Origin: Gammaproteobacteria bacterium | GTDB lineage: Bacteria > Pseudomonadota > Gammaproteobacteria > Enterobacterales > Kangiellaceae | NCBI GenBank assembly: GCA_013373375.1 | Contig: JABXHY010000057.1 | Span: forward strand, 44,754 to 108,753 | Reading direction: 5' to 3' | DNA length: 64,000 bases | Shown: piece after piece, positions 8,859 to 18,500 of the stretch | How positions within the stretch are numbered: position 1 is the stretch's first letter | How the letters are laid out: every line of letters begins with the position of its first letter | The notes under the pieces: generated by a model | Database searches by the model: none | Seen by the model: only the letters and a program-made list of their open reading frames with translations | What the model was told of the DNA's origin: nothing | Made by a program: the position numbers and the translations under genes

Positions 8859-9554
8859 ATGATTTCTGATTTTATATCTGAACCAGAACAAAAACGGTTA
8901 AAACTGTTCAAGAGTCGATTGATTATCACTTTGATAACCATGCTAGTATTAATACTGTCACTTATTGCAGTTACGGTATTAGCATTTGTTGATCCTGAGG
9001 TTTTTCCTCAAAATCAACATTATGTGATCATCCCTTTACTGATCTTTTGGTTATTTTTGTTTCGAAATACACCTAAACTTGCGTTTCAATTTCAACAAGA
9101 TCTTAAGCAGCACCTAATAGAGACGATAGAAGGGGTTGCGGTGGTTCATAATAAGCCCGGGTTTAGGGTTCTGTTTCCTCTTGAGCAGCAATTGTCTGTA
9201 AAAGGCATTTCTGTCGATCTAAGAGGCTTCCCTCAAGAAAAGTGTCATATTGGATGTAATGTAAGAGTTCGGTATTTGCAGAGCTCTAAGTTGTTACTTT
9301 CGGTAGAAGCGGTAGAGGCTGAAGTTGAGACTCACTCATCAGACAAGCTTAGCGCTTTATTAACCGAAATTGAGCTTTCGATTGTTCGATTAATGGCTGA
9401 TGGGAATTCGGACAAGATAATTGCTCGAAAACTGAATCTGGAACCGGCCACAATAAGAACATACAACTCCACTCTCTATCGAAAGCTTGACGTTAAATCT
9501 CGTAAACAAGCAGCAGAGAAAGCGCGTGAACTAGGATTGTTGAATGTCAATTGA
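8859..9554 (+). CDS. membrane-anchored LuxR-type transcriptional regulator
   Basis: 231 aa. Two membrane helices (~20-45 and ~55-70) are followed by a cytoplasmic beta-rich region (~80-150; VDLRGFPQEKCHIGCNVRVRYL) resembling a PilZ or similar sensor fold. The C-terminal LuxR helix-turn-helix (~165-228) contains LSIVRLMADGNSDKIIARKLNLEPATIRTY and KLDVKSRKQAAEKA. A DNA-binding domain tethered to the membrane suggests one-step sensing. The PilZ idea is a guess. The ATG at 8859 has little Shine-Dalgarno sequence. Confidence 0.7.
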   Translation: MISDFISEPEQKRLKLFKSRLIITLITMLVLILSLIAVTVLAFVDPEVFPQNQHYVIIPLLIFWLFLFRNTPKLAFQFQQDLKQHLIETIEGVAVVHNKPGFRVLFPLEQQLSVKGISVDLRGFPQEKCHIGCNVRVRYLQSSKLLLSVEAVEAEVETHSSDKLSALLTEIELSIVRLMADGNSDKIIARKLNLEPATIRTYNSTLYRKLDVKSRKQAAEKARELGLLNVN

Positions 9555-9637
9555 CATCAACTAACATCTAAATACGTGCAATAACTAGTTGTTTCCAATA
9601 GCCTTTTATTCATGTTTAACATGATTAAGAGGTCACA

Positions 9638-10405
9638 ATGCTTCTCTCTAATAAAATGAACAGTCCTTGGGATTTCCGTCAAGGAATGTTCATTCTCGTT
9701 TCATTTATTGTCGTGTATTGTTCTTTGTCTGCAGGTCATATGTTGCTGGTAAAAGCGACAGTGGGCTTTGACAACTACCTTAAAAATGACACCGACTTCT
9801 ACACGAAAGTTTTATTAGGTGGTCAGATCATAAAAGCGATGGCAATTTTAATCGCAATAAAATTCGTAGCTTTAAACCGATACCAATTAAATTGGGAGGC
9901 ATTGGGATTTGTCAAAACGTCGACTCAATGGATTTTGGTAGCAGTTTTTATTTCATTGATTGGCCTGGTTTTACGGTTTCTATTAATGAAGTGGATGGTA
10001 ACTGAGGTGCCAGCCTGGATACCATTTGTACAGCCCCCATTAAAGGATCTGGCGATTAGTTTTAGTATATTGACATTCTTTTTAATTTTTACCGTCGTTA
10101 TAACGCCAATTGTAGAAGAAATATTCTTTCGTGGATTTTTGTTTAAGTGGTTTGCTGGTAGAAAACCCATTTGGCTTGCCGCACTTATTAGTTCTGCGAT
10201 GTTTGGTGCTTCTCATATTATTCCACCTCAGGCTATTTCAGCGGCGCTGATGTCGTTTCTAATTATCTATCTGTATGTCGCGAGCGGATCGATTTGGCCC
10301 CCGATTGTCTGCCATATTGTCAATAATGCTCTTTCTATTGTCGGTAATTTGCTAGCAAGTACGCATTTATTGCCAGATTTTTTAATGCCACCAGGTATTT
10401 CATAG
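9638..10405 (+). CDS. CPBP family intramembrane metalloprotease
   Basis: 255 aa with six to eight membrane segments. The abortive-infection/CAAX protease (CPBP, Rce1-like) motifs are complete: EExxxR in ITPIVEEIFFRGFLF, the second motif AMFGASH, and the third HIVNNALSIVGN. These provide Glu, Arg, His and Asn for metal binding and catalysis in the membrane. Bacterial members are often linked to peptide processing or bacteriocin self-immunity, but none of that is adjacent here. Family firm, substrate unknown. Confidence 0.85.
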   Translation: MLLSNKMNSPWDFRQGMFILVSFIVVYCSLSAGHMLLVKATVGFDNYLKNDTDFYTKVLLGGQIIKAMAILIAIKFVALNRYQLNWEALGFVKTSTQWILVAVFISLIGLVLRFLLMKWMVTEVPAWIPFVQPPLKDLAISFSILTFFLIFTVVITPIVEEIFFRGFLFKWFAGRKPIWLAALISSAMFGASHIIPPQAISAALMSFLIIYLYVASGSIWPPIVCHIVNNALSIVGNLLASTHLLPDFLMPPGIS

Positions 10406-10621
10406 GTTGATGGGAAATATTTTGGTCGATATACCTTCTTATTTGGTTTCTCTGAAAAGCTGGCTGGTCTTAGTCTTTTATTAAGAGAGATTTATTTTTA
10501 ACCAAAAGCCAGCTCGCTTTTATCACTAACGTTAAGTTCTATCCGCTAAACTATTGATGGTGGACACACTGAACGAAGAGATCTTTGATAGTCAAATTGT
10601 AGGTTACAGAATGCTCAATGT

Positions 10622-11872
10622 TTATAAGTTTGAGTTTGCCGGATGATTAGGATTTGAAACGCTAACAACGGCAGAGTTATGTTGGTAATTCTTGGTGCAT
10701 TTTATTTTCATACCAAATATGAACCTTGTAATCGAATTGCGACGCAAAAGCTCATAACCTAAAGCACAACTTGCAAATGTAAAGATCACTAAAAGTATCG
10801 GTTCCAGTACTGGTCCTAAAGACATTTTTGACAGCTGCATTGCAATGATGATGGTCATCGTTTGATGCAAAATATACCAAGGTAATACCGCTTCATTCAT
10901 GTATGTCAAAAACTTGTTATTATTTCTCAAGTATCGTCCGGCGTAGCCTACCAACATAAACAGCCAACTCAATACATTTAAAACCAAAATGAGGTTTATG
11001 ATGAGGTGAGTTTCAAATTGTGCCGCCAGCCATTCAAGGTCATATCCATTGTTAATGAGCCAATGGTCCAGTCGGTCATTATGCAAAATAAGAGTTGATA
11101 CATAACCTAAGGTTGCCCCGGCTAACCATTTTCTTCTGTGAGTTATGACTTGATCCCAGGCCACCTGACACTTTGCTAAAAAATAGCCGAGCAAAAAAAT
11201 TGAGAAGTAAATTGCATGGGCATACCAGTCGTCGACTAACGCATTAGTATTGGGAAATATTGGTCTTAGCCAGAATCGCGCTAACAACATCCAACAAAGA
11301 ATGAATAGCGTAATGCTGATAATCCCGGCCTGTTTAACTTTTTGATGAGACGAAATTTTGGACAAAAGAGGCCGAATGAATAGAAAAGCTAAGGTATAAA
11401 ACCAAAGATACGCTAGGTACCAAAGATGATTCCAGGTAAGCAAGCCCAAAGGGCTGTACTGATAGTCAGGAAACTGCGATGTATTCGGGTCAATATAAAA
11501 CGTCATGAATTCAAAATAACTTCCTTGAAACCCTTGGTTTTGAACCAACTCATAATACAGCTGTGGCGGTACAATAAGGTACATTCCAATCACTAAGGGA
11601 ATGAATACTCTGACTAACCGGATATGAAACAATCGGGTGAAGGATAACTTAGGTTCAACTAACGACAGAGCGATTCCTGATATTAAAAATATAAGTGGCA
11701 TGCGCCATCGGTTGGACAATAACATTAGGTTTTGCAGGAACTCACTCTGATGCTCACTTTTTACATGCCAGCCCCAATCGAAGACATAGAACATGCCAAT
11801 GTGATAAAAAATCAGTAACAAGAAGGCTAAGGTTCTCAGCCAGTCGATATCGTACCGTCGGTTGTCGATCAT
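10622..11872 (-). CDS. acyltransferase 3 family membrane protein (OpgC-like)
   Basis: 416 aa, about ten membrane segments. The N-terminus RRYDIDWLRTLAFLLLIFYHIGMFY carries the family's Asp-Trp-Leu-Arg and His, and RWRMPLIFLISGIALSL and RLVRVFIPLVIGM follow in order. These enzymes O-acylate periplasmic glucans, LPS or other envelope sugars; it resembles the glucan succinyltransferase OpgC/MdoC group. No opgGH genes are seen, so the acceptor is unknown. It is a single gene on the minus strand. Confidence 0.82.
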   Translation of the reverse strand: MIDNRRYDIDWLRTLAFLLLIFYHIGMFYVFDWGWHVKSEHQSEFLQNLMLLSNRWRMPLIFLISGIALSLVEPKLSFTRLFHIRLVRVFIPLVIGMYLIVPPQLYYELVQNQGFQGSYFEFMTFYIDPNTSQFPDYQYSPLGLLTWNHLWYLAYLWFYTLAFLFIRPLLSKISSHQKVKQAGIISITLFILCWMLLARFWLRPIFPNTNALVDDWYAHAIYFSIFLLGYFLAKCQVAWDQVITHRRKWLAGATLGYVSTLILHNDRLDHWLINNGYDLEWLAAQFETHLIINLILVLNVLSWLFMLVGYAGRYLRNNNKFLTYMNEAVLPWYILHQTMTIIIAMQLSKMSLGPVLEPILLVIFTFASCALGYELLRRNSITRFIFGMKIKCTKNYQHNSAVVSVSNPNHPANSNL

Positions 11873-12124
11873 TTAAGCTCCAATATTCTCAAACAGAAAA
11901 TTCTCAAAAAGAAAGTCTTAAAAGGGAAGTCAAACAAGGACTAAAAATATGCCAGTCCAAGTGAGGCAATTGGAATAAATGTGTTTAAAAAACAAAGAAT
12001 TGGGATAAGCGGTGATATACTGGGATAAAAAGGAAGGCAATTTGACTTTGGTCTCTATATTGTGACGAAGTAAAACTGTGCTATAGAAAATAGTGGTTTA
12101 GAGAAAAGGTAATTTAGAGAAAAG

Positions 12125-13012
12125 GTGATAAAGAAAAATCCAGTGGCGAAGATGAATCGGCTTGAACATTTCCAAACCTATCAAAAATGGTACTTAGTAG
12201 CGTTAATCACTCTGTTTTTTGCGGTGAATAATACTATCTTGGCAACGTCTACCATAATGGAGGCTGGGCGTGATGGAGATATAGGATTCCAATTATGGGA
12301 GCCATTTGTTTGGGAATACACCAGTGCATTCAGCACTATGTTGCTACTGTTTCCCTTTATCTGGTTTATGGCTACATTTCCGTTTGATTGGCAACGACCA
12401 ATTCGTTGTTTGGGCATATACCTTGTAGCTTCTGTCGTTTATTCCTTGCTGCATGTCGCGATTATGGTGGTACTTCGTAAATTAATCTATTTGGCTCAAG
12501 GCGATATTTACAATTTTGGTTCTCTCAGTTTCGAATTAGTTTACGAGTACAGAAAAGATTTGTGGTCTTTTATCTTTATGATTGCGGTTTATTACAGCTA
12601 TCTTTTTATTGTTAGTCGCTTAATCGGCGAAGCTAAAATAGTTCAGTCCGGTGAAGAATCTGTTCAAAATAATTTCAGCGATAGATTGCTCGTCAAAAAG
12701 CTGGGAAAGGAATTTATTATTCGCGTTGTTGAAATTGAATGGATGGAGGCATCTGGAAATTACGTCAACCTTCATGTTAAGGGAAGGGTTTATCCGATGC
12801 GTACAACACTTTCTAGTTTGGTGGAGCAGGTTGAGGAGAGAGGCTTCTGCAGAATACATCGCTCTTTTGCGATAAATCTGGATTTTATTGAATCGATATC
12901 ACCAATCGGAGGCGGAGACAGCGAAGTATTGCTACTCAACGGAAAAGTTCTTACTTTGTCTCGTCGATATAAAGATCAGTTTAAAGAAACTTTTTCAGCA
13001 AATAACAATTAA
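12125..13012 (+). CDS. LytTR-domain regulator with an N-terminal four-helix membrane domain
   Basis: 295 aa from the GTG at 12125; an ATG at 12152 is an alternative, and neither has a strong Shine-Dalgarno sequence. Residues ~20-165 contain four membrane helices. The LytTR domain covers ~185-292 (LLVKKLGKEFIIRVVEIEWMEAS, GFCRIHRSFAINLDFIESISP, LTLSRRYKDQFKE). No receiver domain is present, so this is a membrane-bound one-component regulator. The same IHRSF(A/I)INLDFIESI block appears in the response regulator at 5139-5837. Confidence 0.85.
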   Translation: MIKKNPVAKMNRLEHFQTYQKWYLVALITLFFAVNNTILATSTIMEAGRDGDIGFQLWEPFVWEYTSAFSTMLLLFPFIWFMATFPFDWQRPIRCLGIYLVASVVYSLLHVAIMVVLRKLIYLAQGDIYNFGSLSFELVYEYRKDLWSFIFMIAVYYSYLFIVSRLIGEAKIVQSGEESVQNNFSDRLLVKKLGKEFIIRVVEIEWMEASGNYVNLHVKGRVYPMRTTLSSLVEQVEERGFCRIHRSFAINLDFIESISPIGGGDSEVLLLNGKVLTLSRRYKDQFKETFSANNN

Positions 13013-13147
13013 ATTACTGATTTAAAGAGAAAAACTGATATTGAAAATATGTTAACAAAGAGCATTGCTTAACACTTCTTGTATAAAGTCTCATGTTAAT
13101 ATTTTAATAATTTTTGACTAGCCATTGGCAAAAATCAGAGGTTTACA

Positions 13148-13687
13148 ATGACAGAAGAATTACTCGTTAGCGAAGCAGAGTTTACGCAAAAAGTTTGTAA
13201 CTACTGGGTTACACAAGGTGCTCTTGCTCTAGTTTTTTCTATTGTCGGCATTCCATTACTTTTAATTTGGATTCCAGTTGGATTATTTTTTTCGCGCCAT
13301 TACTTAAGAAAAATGGAATGCAAACTCACGAATAAAGCACTTAAATTTAAAAAGGGCTTGCTGGTAAAAGTTGAAAAAACCATTCCGCTCGAAAAAATTA
13401 CTGATATGGGATTAGAGCAGGGACCATTGATGCGATTTTTTGGCATATATAAATTAACTGTTGAGACTGCAGGCCAGTCCGGTCATGGTGCATTAGTTTC
13501 TCTCTTAGGTATAGTGGAAACCAAGACTTTTAGAGCGAAAGTCTTGAAACAACGTGAAAAATTTATGATTAAGTCGCATCGAGAAACTGAGGTTAGTTCA
13601 GTAGATGAGTCGCCTGACAATGTAGCGTTACTGGTAGATATTCGAGATGCTCTTTTAAGAATTGAAAAGAGACTGGAAAAGAGTTGA
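13148..13687 (+). CDS. bacterial PH-domain membrane protein (YdbS-like)
   Basis: 179 aa. A hydrophobic hairpin (~20-50) is followed by a bPH2 domain (~55-135): CKLTNKALKFKKGLLVKVEKTIPLEKITDMGLEQGPLMRFFGIYKLTVETAG. The motif order (YxLt..rl..rrG...r.e..ip..rI..v.v.qg...r.fG...l.v.taG) is that of the YdbS/YdbT family. The C-terminal tail may be helical (LLVDIRDALLRIEKRLEKS). Only one PH copy is present, whereas YdbT-like partners have three. Function in the family is poorly defined; roles in lipid or envelope stress have been proposed. Confidence 0.8.
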   Translation: MTEELLVSEAEFTQKVCNYWVTQGALALVFSIVGIPLLLIWIPVGLFFSRHYLRKMECKLTNKALKFKKGLLVKVEKTIPLEKITDMGLEQGPLMRFFGIYKLTVETAGQSGHGALVSLLGIVETKTFRAKVLKQREKFMIKSHRETEVSSVDESPDNVALLVDIRDALLRIEKRLEKS

Positions 13688-13743
13688 TTTAGATTAAGTA
13701 TTATTAATGCACAATTTGGAGCCAGATTTAAACAAGAGGTTGA

Positions 13744-13780
13744 AACAATAGAATAGATGTTTGAAATCTATTCTATTGTT
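13744..13780. terminator. bidirectional terminator between convergent genes
   Basis: AACAATAGAATAGAT (13744-13758) pairs perfectly with 13766-13780, with a 7-base loop. It lies between the plus-strand PH-domain gene and the minus-strand TonB/Sel1 gene. Confidence 0.7.
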
Positions 13781-13814
13781 AAAACTGCTTTTATAAAATT
13801 AACTGAGTTAAGCG

Positions 13815-15185
13815 TTAACTTTTTTGAAACCACAACTGTTTTGCTTTGTAGCTATCTAAGCGTTCTTTAATTTCAGAAACATCATAATCTAGGTCTTCAG
13901 CATCATCTAAAGCTTCTTCCTGATAATCAATAGCCTCTTCAAAGTCTCCGAGTGCAGCATAAGAGGCCGCTAATATTTCATTTTCAGTAACTGTGTCGCG
14001 GTAATTGCGCCATGAAATATTATCCATAACTTTGATCGCGCGTTTTGGATTGGCAATATCTTCATAAGGTGACGTTGCTAAAAGCCATGCCAATCGTATT
14101 GTTGCCGAAGAACTCATCTCACCTTGTTGTTGTAGGTTATCTAAATAAGACAATGCGAGTAATTGGCTTTCACGAGTTGGTGTTTGTAACGCTAGTCCAG
14201 CTAATGATTCTTGCGCATTTAATTGACCGTTCGCCGCCGCTCGAGTTAACCAGGCAATACCTTTTTCTTTATCCTGGCGGCAACCGTTTCCGTATAGGAG
14301 TGATAGTCCCAGCTTATATTGTGCAGAAGCAAATCCTTGAACAGCAGAGTTTAAGTACATTTCAGTTGGATTTACATCGCCTTCGAGAGACGATAGCTTT
14401 TCATGCCAGTAACCCAAAGCAAATTGTGCTGGTGCATCGCCTTGCTTTGCTTTATTGGCCAGGTCATCGTAAACGCTCTTTTTAAGGGTTAAGTCGGCAC
14501 CTTGTAACCGAAACTTAAGTGTATAGCCCAGATCGAAAGACGGTATAAGTTCATTCTGCTCATTTCTAGCTGGTTCAAAGCGCCATTTACTGATGCTCTT
14601 TAAGGTTTCGCTGACAAAAGTACTGTCAGGAAAACTTTCAATTACACGAATGTTTCTCGGGTTTCCTTTCACATCTAGGTCGAGTCTTACGCGAACCCAT
14701 CCTTGAATACCCCGTCGTGCAGCGTCGTAAGGATAACGCGGCTCGACAATCTTAAGGGCCGTTGCATCGTGACTTTTTCCTGCTTTCTTCTCCTCGAGAA
14801 GCTCGGGATAAAGTCGTTTAATCAGCACTTCGGAATCGTAATTTTTTATGAGGCTTTCGTATTCTGCTGCTGCGAGATCCATATTCACAACTTTTTTGGT
14901 GATGATGTTATGAATTTTCTTTTCTTCTGCATTCGCTAACGCCGATTCAGTCGCCAGTTTGGTCCACGCATACGCCTTATTGATGTTTTTTTCAACATGC
15001 TGACCCTGAAAATACATAACACCAAGGTTAAACTGTGAACGTTTTTCGCCGAGCTGAGCCAGTTTTTGGAACTCCTCAAACGCTTTATCGTATTGCTGCT
15101 TCTCATAGAAGTTGAGCGCCGAATTGAAGTCAGCAGAGGCGATGAGTGAACAGACACTCAATAGTAATGCAATTACATTTTTCAT
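13815..15185 (-). CDS. secreted protein with TonB C-terminal domain between Sel1-like repeats
   Basis: 456 aa with a signal peptide (MKNVIALLLSVCSLIASA/D). A Sel1/TPR-like unit (~20-80: YDKAFEEFQKLAQLGEKRSQFNLGVMYFQG) is followed by a TonB C-terminal-like domain (~140-230: IVEPRYPYDAARRGIQGWVRVRLDLDVKGNPRNIRVIESFP...SISKWRFEPA). Further Sel1 repeats cover ~245-340 (APAQFALGYWHEKL, ASAQYKLGLSLLYGNG, GIAWLTRAAANGQLNAQ), then a helical end. The N-terminal segment is a cleavable signal rather than the anchored Pro-rich TonB form, so it is probably periplasmic and not an energy transducer. Divergent from the hybrid regulator at 15554. Confidence 0.8.
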   Translation of the reverse strand: MKNVIALLLSVCSLIASADFNSALNFYEKQQYDKAFEEFQKLAQLGEKRSQFNLGVMYFQGQHVEKNINKAYAWTKLATESALANAEEKKIHNIITKKVVNMDLAAAEYESLIKNYDSEVLIKRLYPELLEEKKAGKSHDATALKIVEPRYPYDAARRGIQGWVRVRLDLDVKGNPRNIRVIESFPDSTFVSETLKSISKWRFEPARNEQNELIPSFDLGYTLKFRLQGADLTLKKSVYDDLANKAKQGDAPAQFALGYWHEKLSSLEGDVNPTEMYLNSAVQGFASAQYKLGLSLLYGNGCRQDKEKGIAWLTRAAANGQLNAQESLAGLALQTPTRESQLLALSYLDNLQQQGEMSSSATIRLAWLLATSPYEDIANPKRAIKVMDNISWRNYRDTVTENEILAASYAALGDFEEAIDYQEEALDDAEDLDYDVSEIKERLDSYKAKQLWFQKS

Positions 15186-15553
15186 TATTAACTCCCTATT
15201 TATCTAAGTAATTGTGAATTTCCGCACTCTTTGTTCACGATTGAACAAGACCTCTTGATGCGGTAATCAAACTCTACTTAGAAACCAGAAATGGCCTTAT
15301 TTCATTTTCGACCATTATTAGAGAAATTTAGACTTATCGCTAGTGAATATCAGACAGTTGTTGGTGAATTTTGGCCAACCCCTTACAAATAAAGGATTAC
15401 AGCGAAGTTAGGAGAATTAAACGATAGGCGAGCTAAGAAACTAGTTTTGTATGAATAATAGCCACTTGAGGATCTGCTGTGATGTAATTCTTCCTCTTGT
15501 TGATACTTTTTTCCTTAGATATTATTGATTGATTAAGAAGGAGAGGATATTTC
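15186..15553. other. intergenic promoter region for divergent TonB/Sel1 and hybrid-sensor genes
   Basis: 368 bp between divergent starts, so it should hold both promoters. No convincing operator was seen. AGAAGGAGAGG just before 15554 is a strong Shine-Dalgarno sequence for the GTG start. Confidence 0.35.
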
Positions 15554-18500
15554 GTGAGGAAGATTGCCAGTATTTTGGTGATATTAATGGCTTTAGGGGT
15601 GGGGAAAGTTTCGGCAAATCTTGAAACCTACGTCGCAAAGTTCCAGTTTCGACCATACTTAATTGAGAATCAGCAAAAACTAGAGTCTCCCAGACTGATT
15701 TTTCAGGATAGTCGAGGGGTATTCTGGTTCGTTTATCAAAATAAAGTCATTGTCCAAAAAGGCAGTGCTTTTCATACTATCCAAATTCCGACTCTACAAG
15801 GCGATACGCGTTCCAATTCAGCTCGATGGCGCCTCGTTGAATTTAATGAGTCAGTATTACTCAGTGTCGGTAGTGCGATATTTCAAATAAAATATAATGG
15901 ACTTCAGGTAGTCCAGTGGCCGATTTATTCTGATAACTCGCAGGAGCGAGTCGAGGGAACCATAACGGATTTAATGGTTGACCAATCTAATAGCGTATGG
16001 ATTGCTACTTCAACGTCAATTTATCGCTGGCGCAGTAATAAGCAGCATTTACAAATACTCGAGAGCGATAACAGCGCTGAAAATCTATTTCCTAATGTTT
16101 TATTGCAGCTGTCGTCAGGAGAAATTTGGGTAGGCAGCTTTTTATCAAAGTTGGTCAATATACAAACTAATAGCGATCGACCCTCGATATCCAGAACCCT
16201 AATATTGGATTCCGATCAATCGATTGTCGTTCAGAGTATGCTTGAGCTTCCAGACCGAAGTGTGCTGGTTGGGACATCTAACGGACTTTATCAGTTTGAC
16301 AGTCATTCAGGGCAAATAAAATTGTTACCACTCGATAGTGGGATCATCGATATCACTCATATTCAGTTGCAAGATAATTTACTTTGGTTGGTTGCTAACG
16401 GAAAAGCTTATTTTCTTGAAACGAATGATGTCGGAAATATAAATGTTGAGCATCTTTCTAACAGTGGCATGGTGCTTACGCCTAAAGTTCTGAATGCAAA
16501 ATCGCATCTTTCTATTTCAGAGCCTGGAATGAAAGTTCACGATCTCTTTATCGATTATGAAGATAGTGTCTTAATTTCAGTTCATAACTGGGGGCTATTT
16601 CGTTTCCATCCCTACCAACATCAGGCACAAAAACTGTACATTAATTCCAGTCAGGAGTTGAGTCGGTTTCTTACTATTTTTCAAGTGATGGATAACAAGA
16701 TAAAAATCGTTGGCGATAACAGCAAAACGCAATTATTTTCTACTCAGGACGCGATTGATTTCGTAACATATAGTGCAGATATTTCTCAGCAAGGAACAGT
16801 TTGGCTCGGTGGATTTGGTTCGATAAGGAAAATTGAAGAAGGCGCAATGGCCTTTGAGTTTAAATTAAATGAGAAATTTCCATCGAAAGTTTTAGCGGTA
16901 CTGCAATACGACGATTACTTGTGGGTACTGTCGGAATTAGGTGGGCTATCTATTTATGATAGGTTGGGTAACCAAATTAATCTTGATATGACCAGTATTG
17001 AGTCTCAGCTAATTAGCGCGAAAACGCTAATTAGAGTACCCGATGGAATTTTATTAATCTCAGAGCAATCTCTGTCGTTGCTCACTATTGAGGAATCTAA
17101 AGTTAAAGTGTCGCAGATGATGACACTGCCGATGTCTGTTGTTTCTTGGTCGTATCAAAACGGTGAATTTCTTATATTACATCCAGGCCAACAAATATCC
17201 TGGCTGGATGTTAAAGACCTGAGTTTGAGCACGCAGAATTTACCAATAGATTTTGAAGGATGCGCGGTGAACACAGGTAATGTTATTTGGTATTCAACTA
17301 ATCTTGGGCAAATTAAAGCCAAGAATTTACTGACCGGTGTCATAACGGCTTTCGACTCTACTAAAGGGGTAGAAATCAATGGTGCGACAGGAGAGTGGTG
17401 TGCTGGTTATAAAGAAGGAGTGATTTTTTCAGGCTATACCGGCTTTATTTATATAGACGAAGCTTATCTGAAAGATTCTTTTCAATCGATCGTGCCCAGA
17501 CTGTATGTTGATTCAGTAACAACAAGCACAGCAAAGGTATTTTATGATTTTGACGAGCCACTAAAACTTCGCTCTGAAGACTTTCCTATTCAAGTTGAAT
17601 TTTATAAGAACCATTATGTTGCTAATGATCGGCAAACCTATGATTTTATGCTCAATAACTCTGGTACTTGGCAGACGCTGAATGATAAGCAGCAAGCAAT
17701 AAGCTTAACTCAGTTAGATTCTGGCAACCATCAACTCCAGATACGAACAACTAATTATCGTGGCGACAGTGGCATAAGCAATACGGTTCGACTTTCTGTG
17801 TTGCCTAACTGGTGGCAGTCAAAATGGGCGTACGTCATTTATTTACTTTGTGCTGCAATAGCCGTTTATTTGATCGTAAAAGTCAGAGTCCGGTCGGTTA
17901 ATCAAAAAGCTCAATTATTAGAAGAGATGATAAAACAGCGCACTTATGAGTTATCGAATGCAAAAAAGCATGTTGAGTCACTTCTGGAACAAAAAGAAGT
18001 CGAGTTGGCCAATGTATCACACGAATTTAGAACACCACTTACCTTAATTCAGGGGTACACTCGTCAACTTTTGTCAGGAGAAAAGGAGCCTGAAAAAATT
18101 AATTGGCTCGCTGGCATTACAAAATATTCCACTCGTCTTATTCGTTTGGTCGAACAGCTTCTCGATCTGGAAAGGTTCAAGCATAAGAAGTTATCGGATA
18201 AATCAGTGCTTAATGCTAGCAAGTTAACGCGTTCAATTGTTGACTCTTTTAATATTCTTATTCAAGAGCATAAATTAACTTTGAATCTAAACGTTGAAGA
18301 TAAAATATTTGTTGAAATAGTCCCGGACGTTTTAGAAAAAATACTTATCAATTTATTGAGTAACGCCATTAAATATACACATCAAGGCGGAAGTATCGTC
18401 ATTTCCCTGAAGGGTGATACAGCTAATCGACTTCATCTTTCAGTTAAAGATAATGGCATCGGAATCTCACCTGAAGAACAGATGAAAATATTTGAAAGAT

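Noticed and set aside
10458..10514. AGCTGGCT/AGCCAGCT inverted repeat after the CPBP gene
   Set aside because: The loop is over 40 bases; unlikely to be a working terminator.
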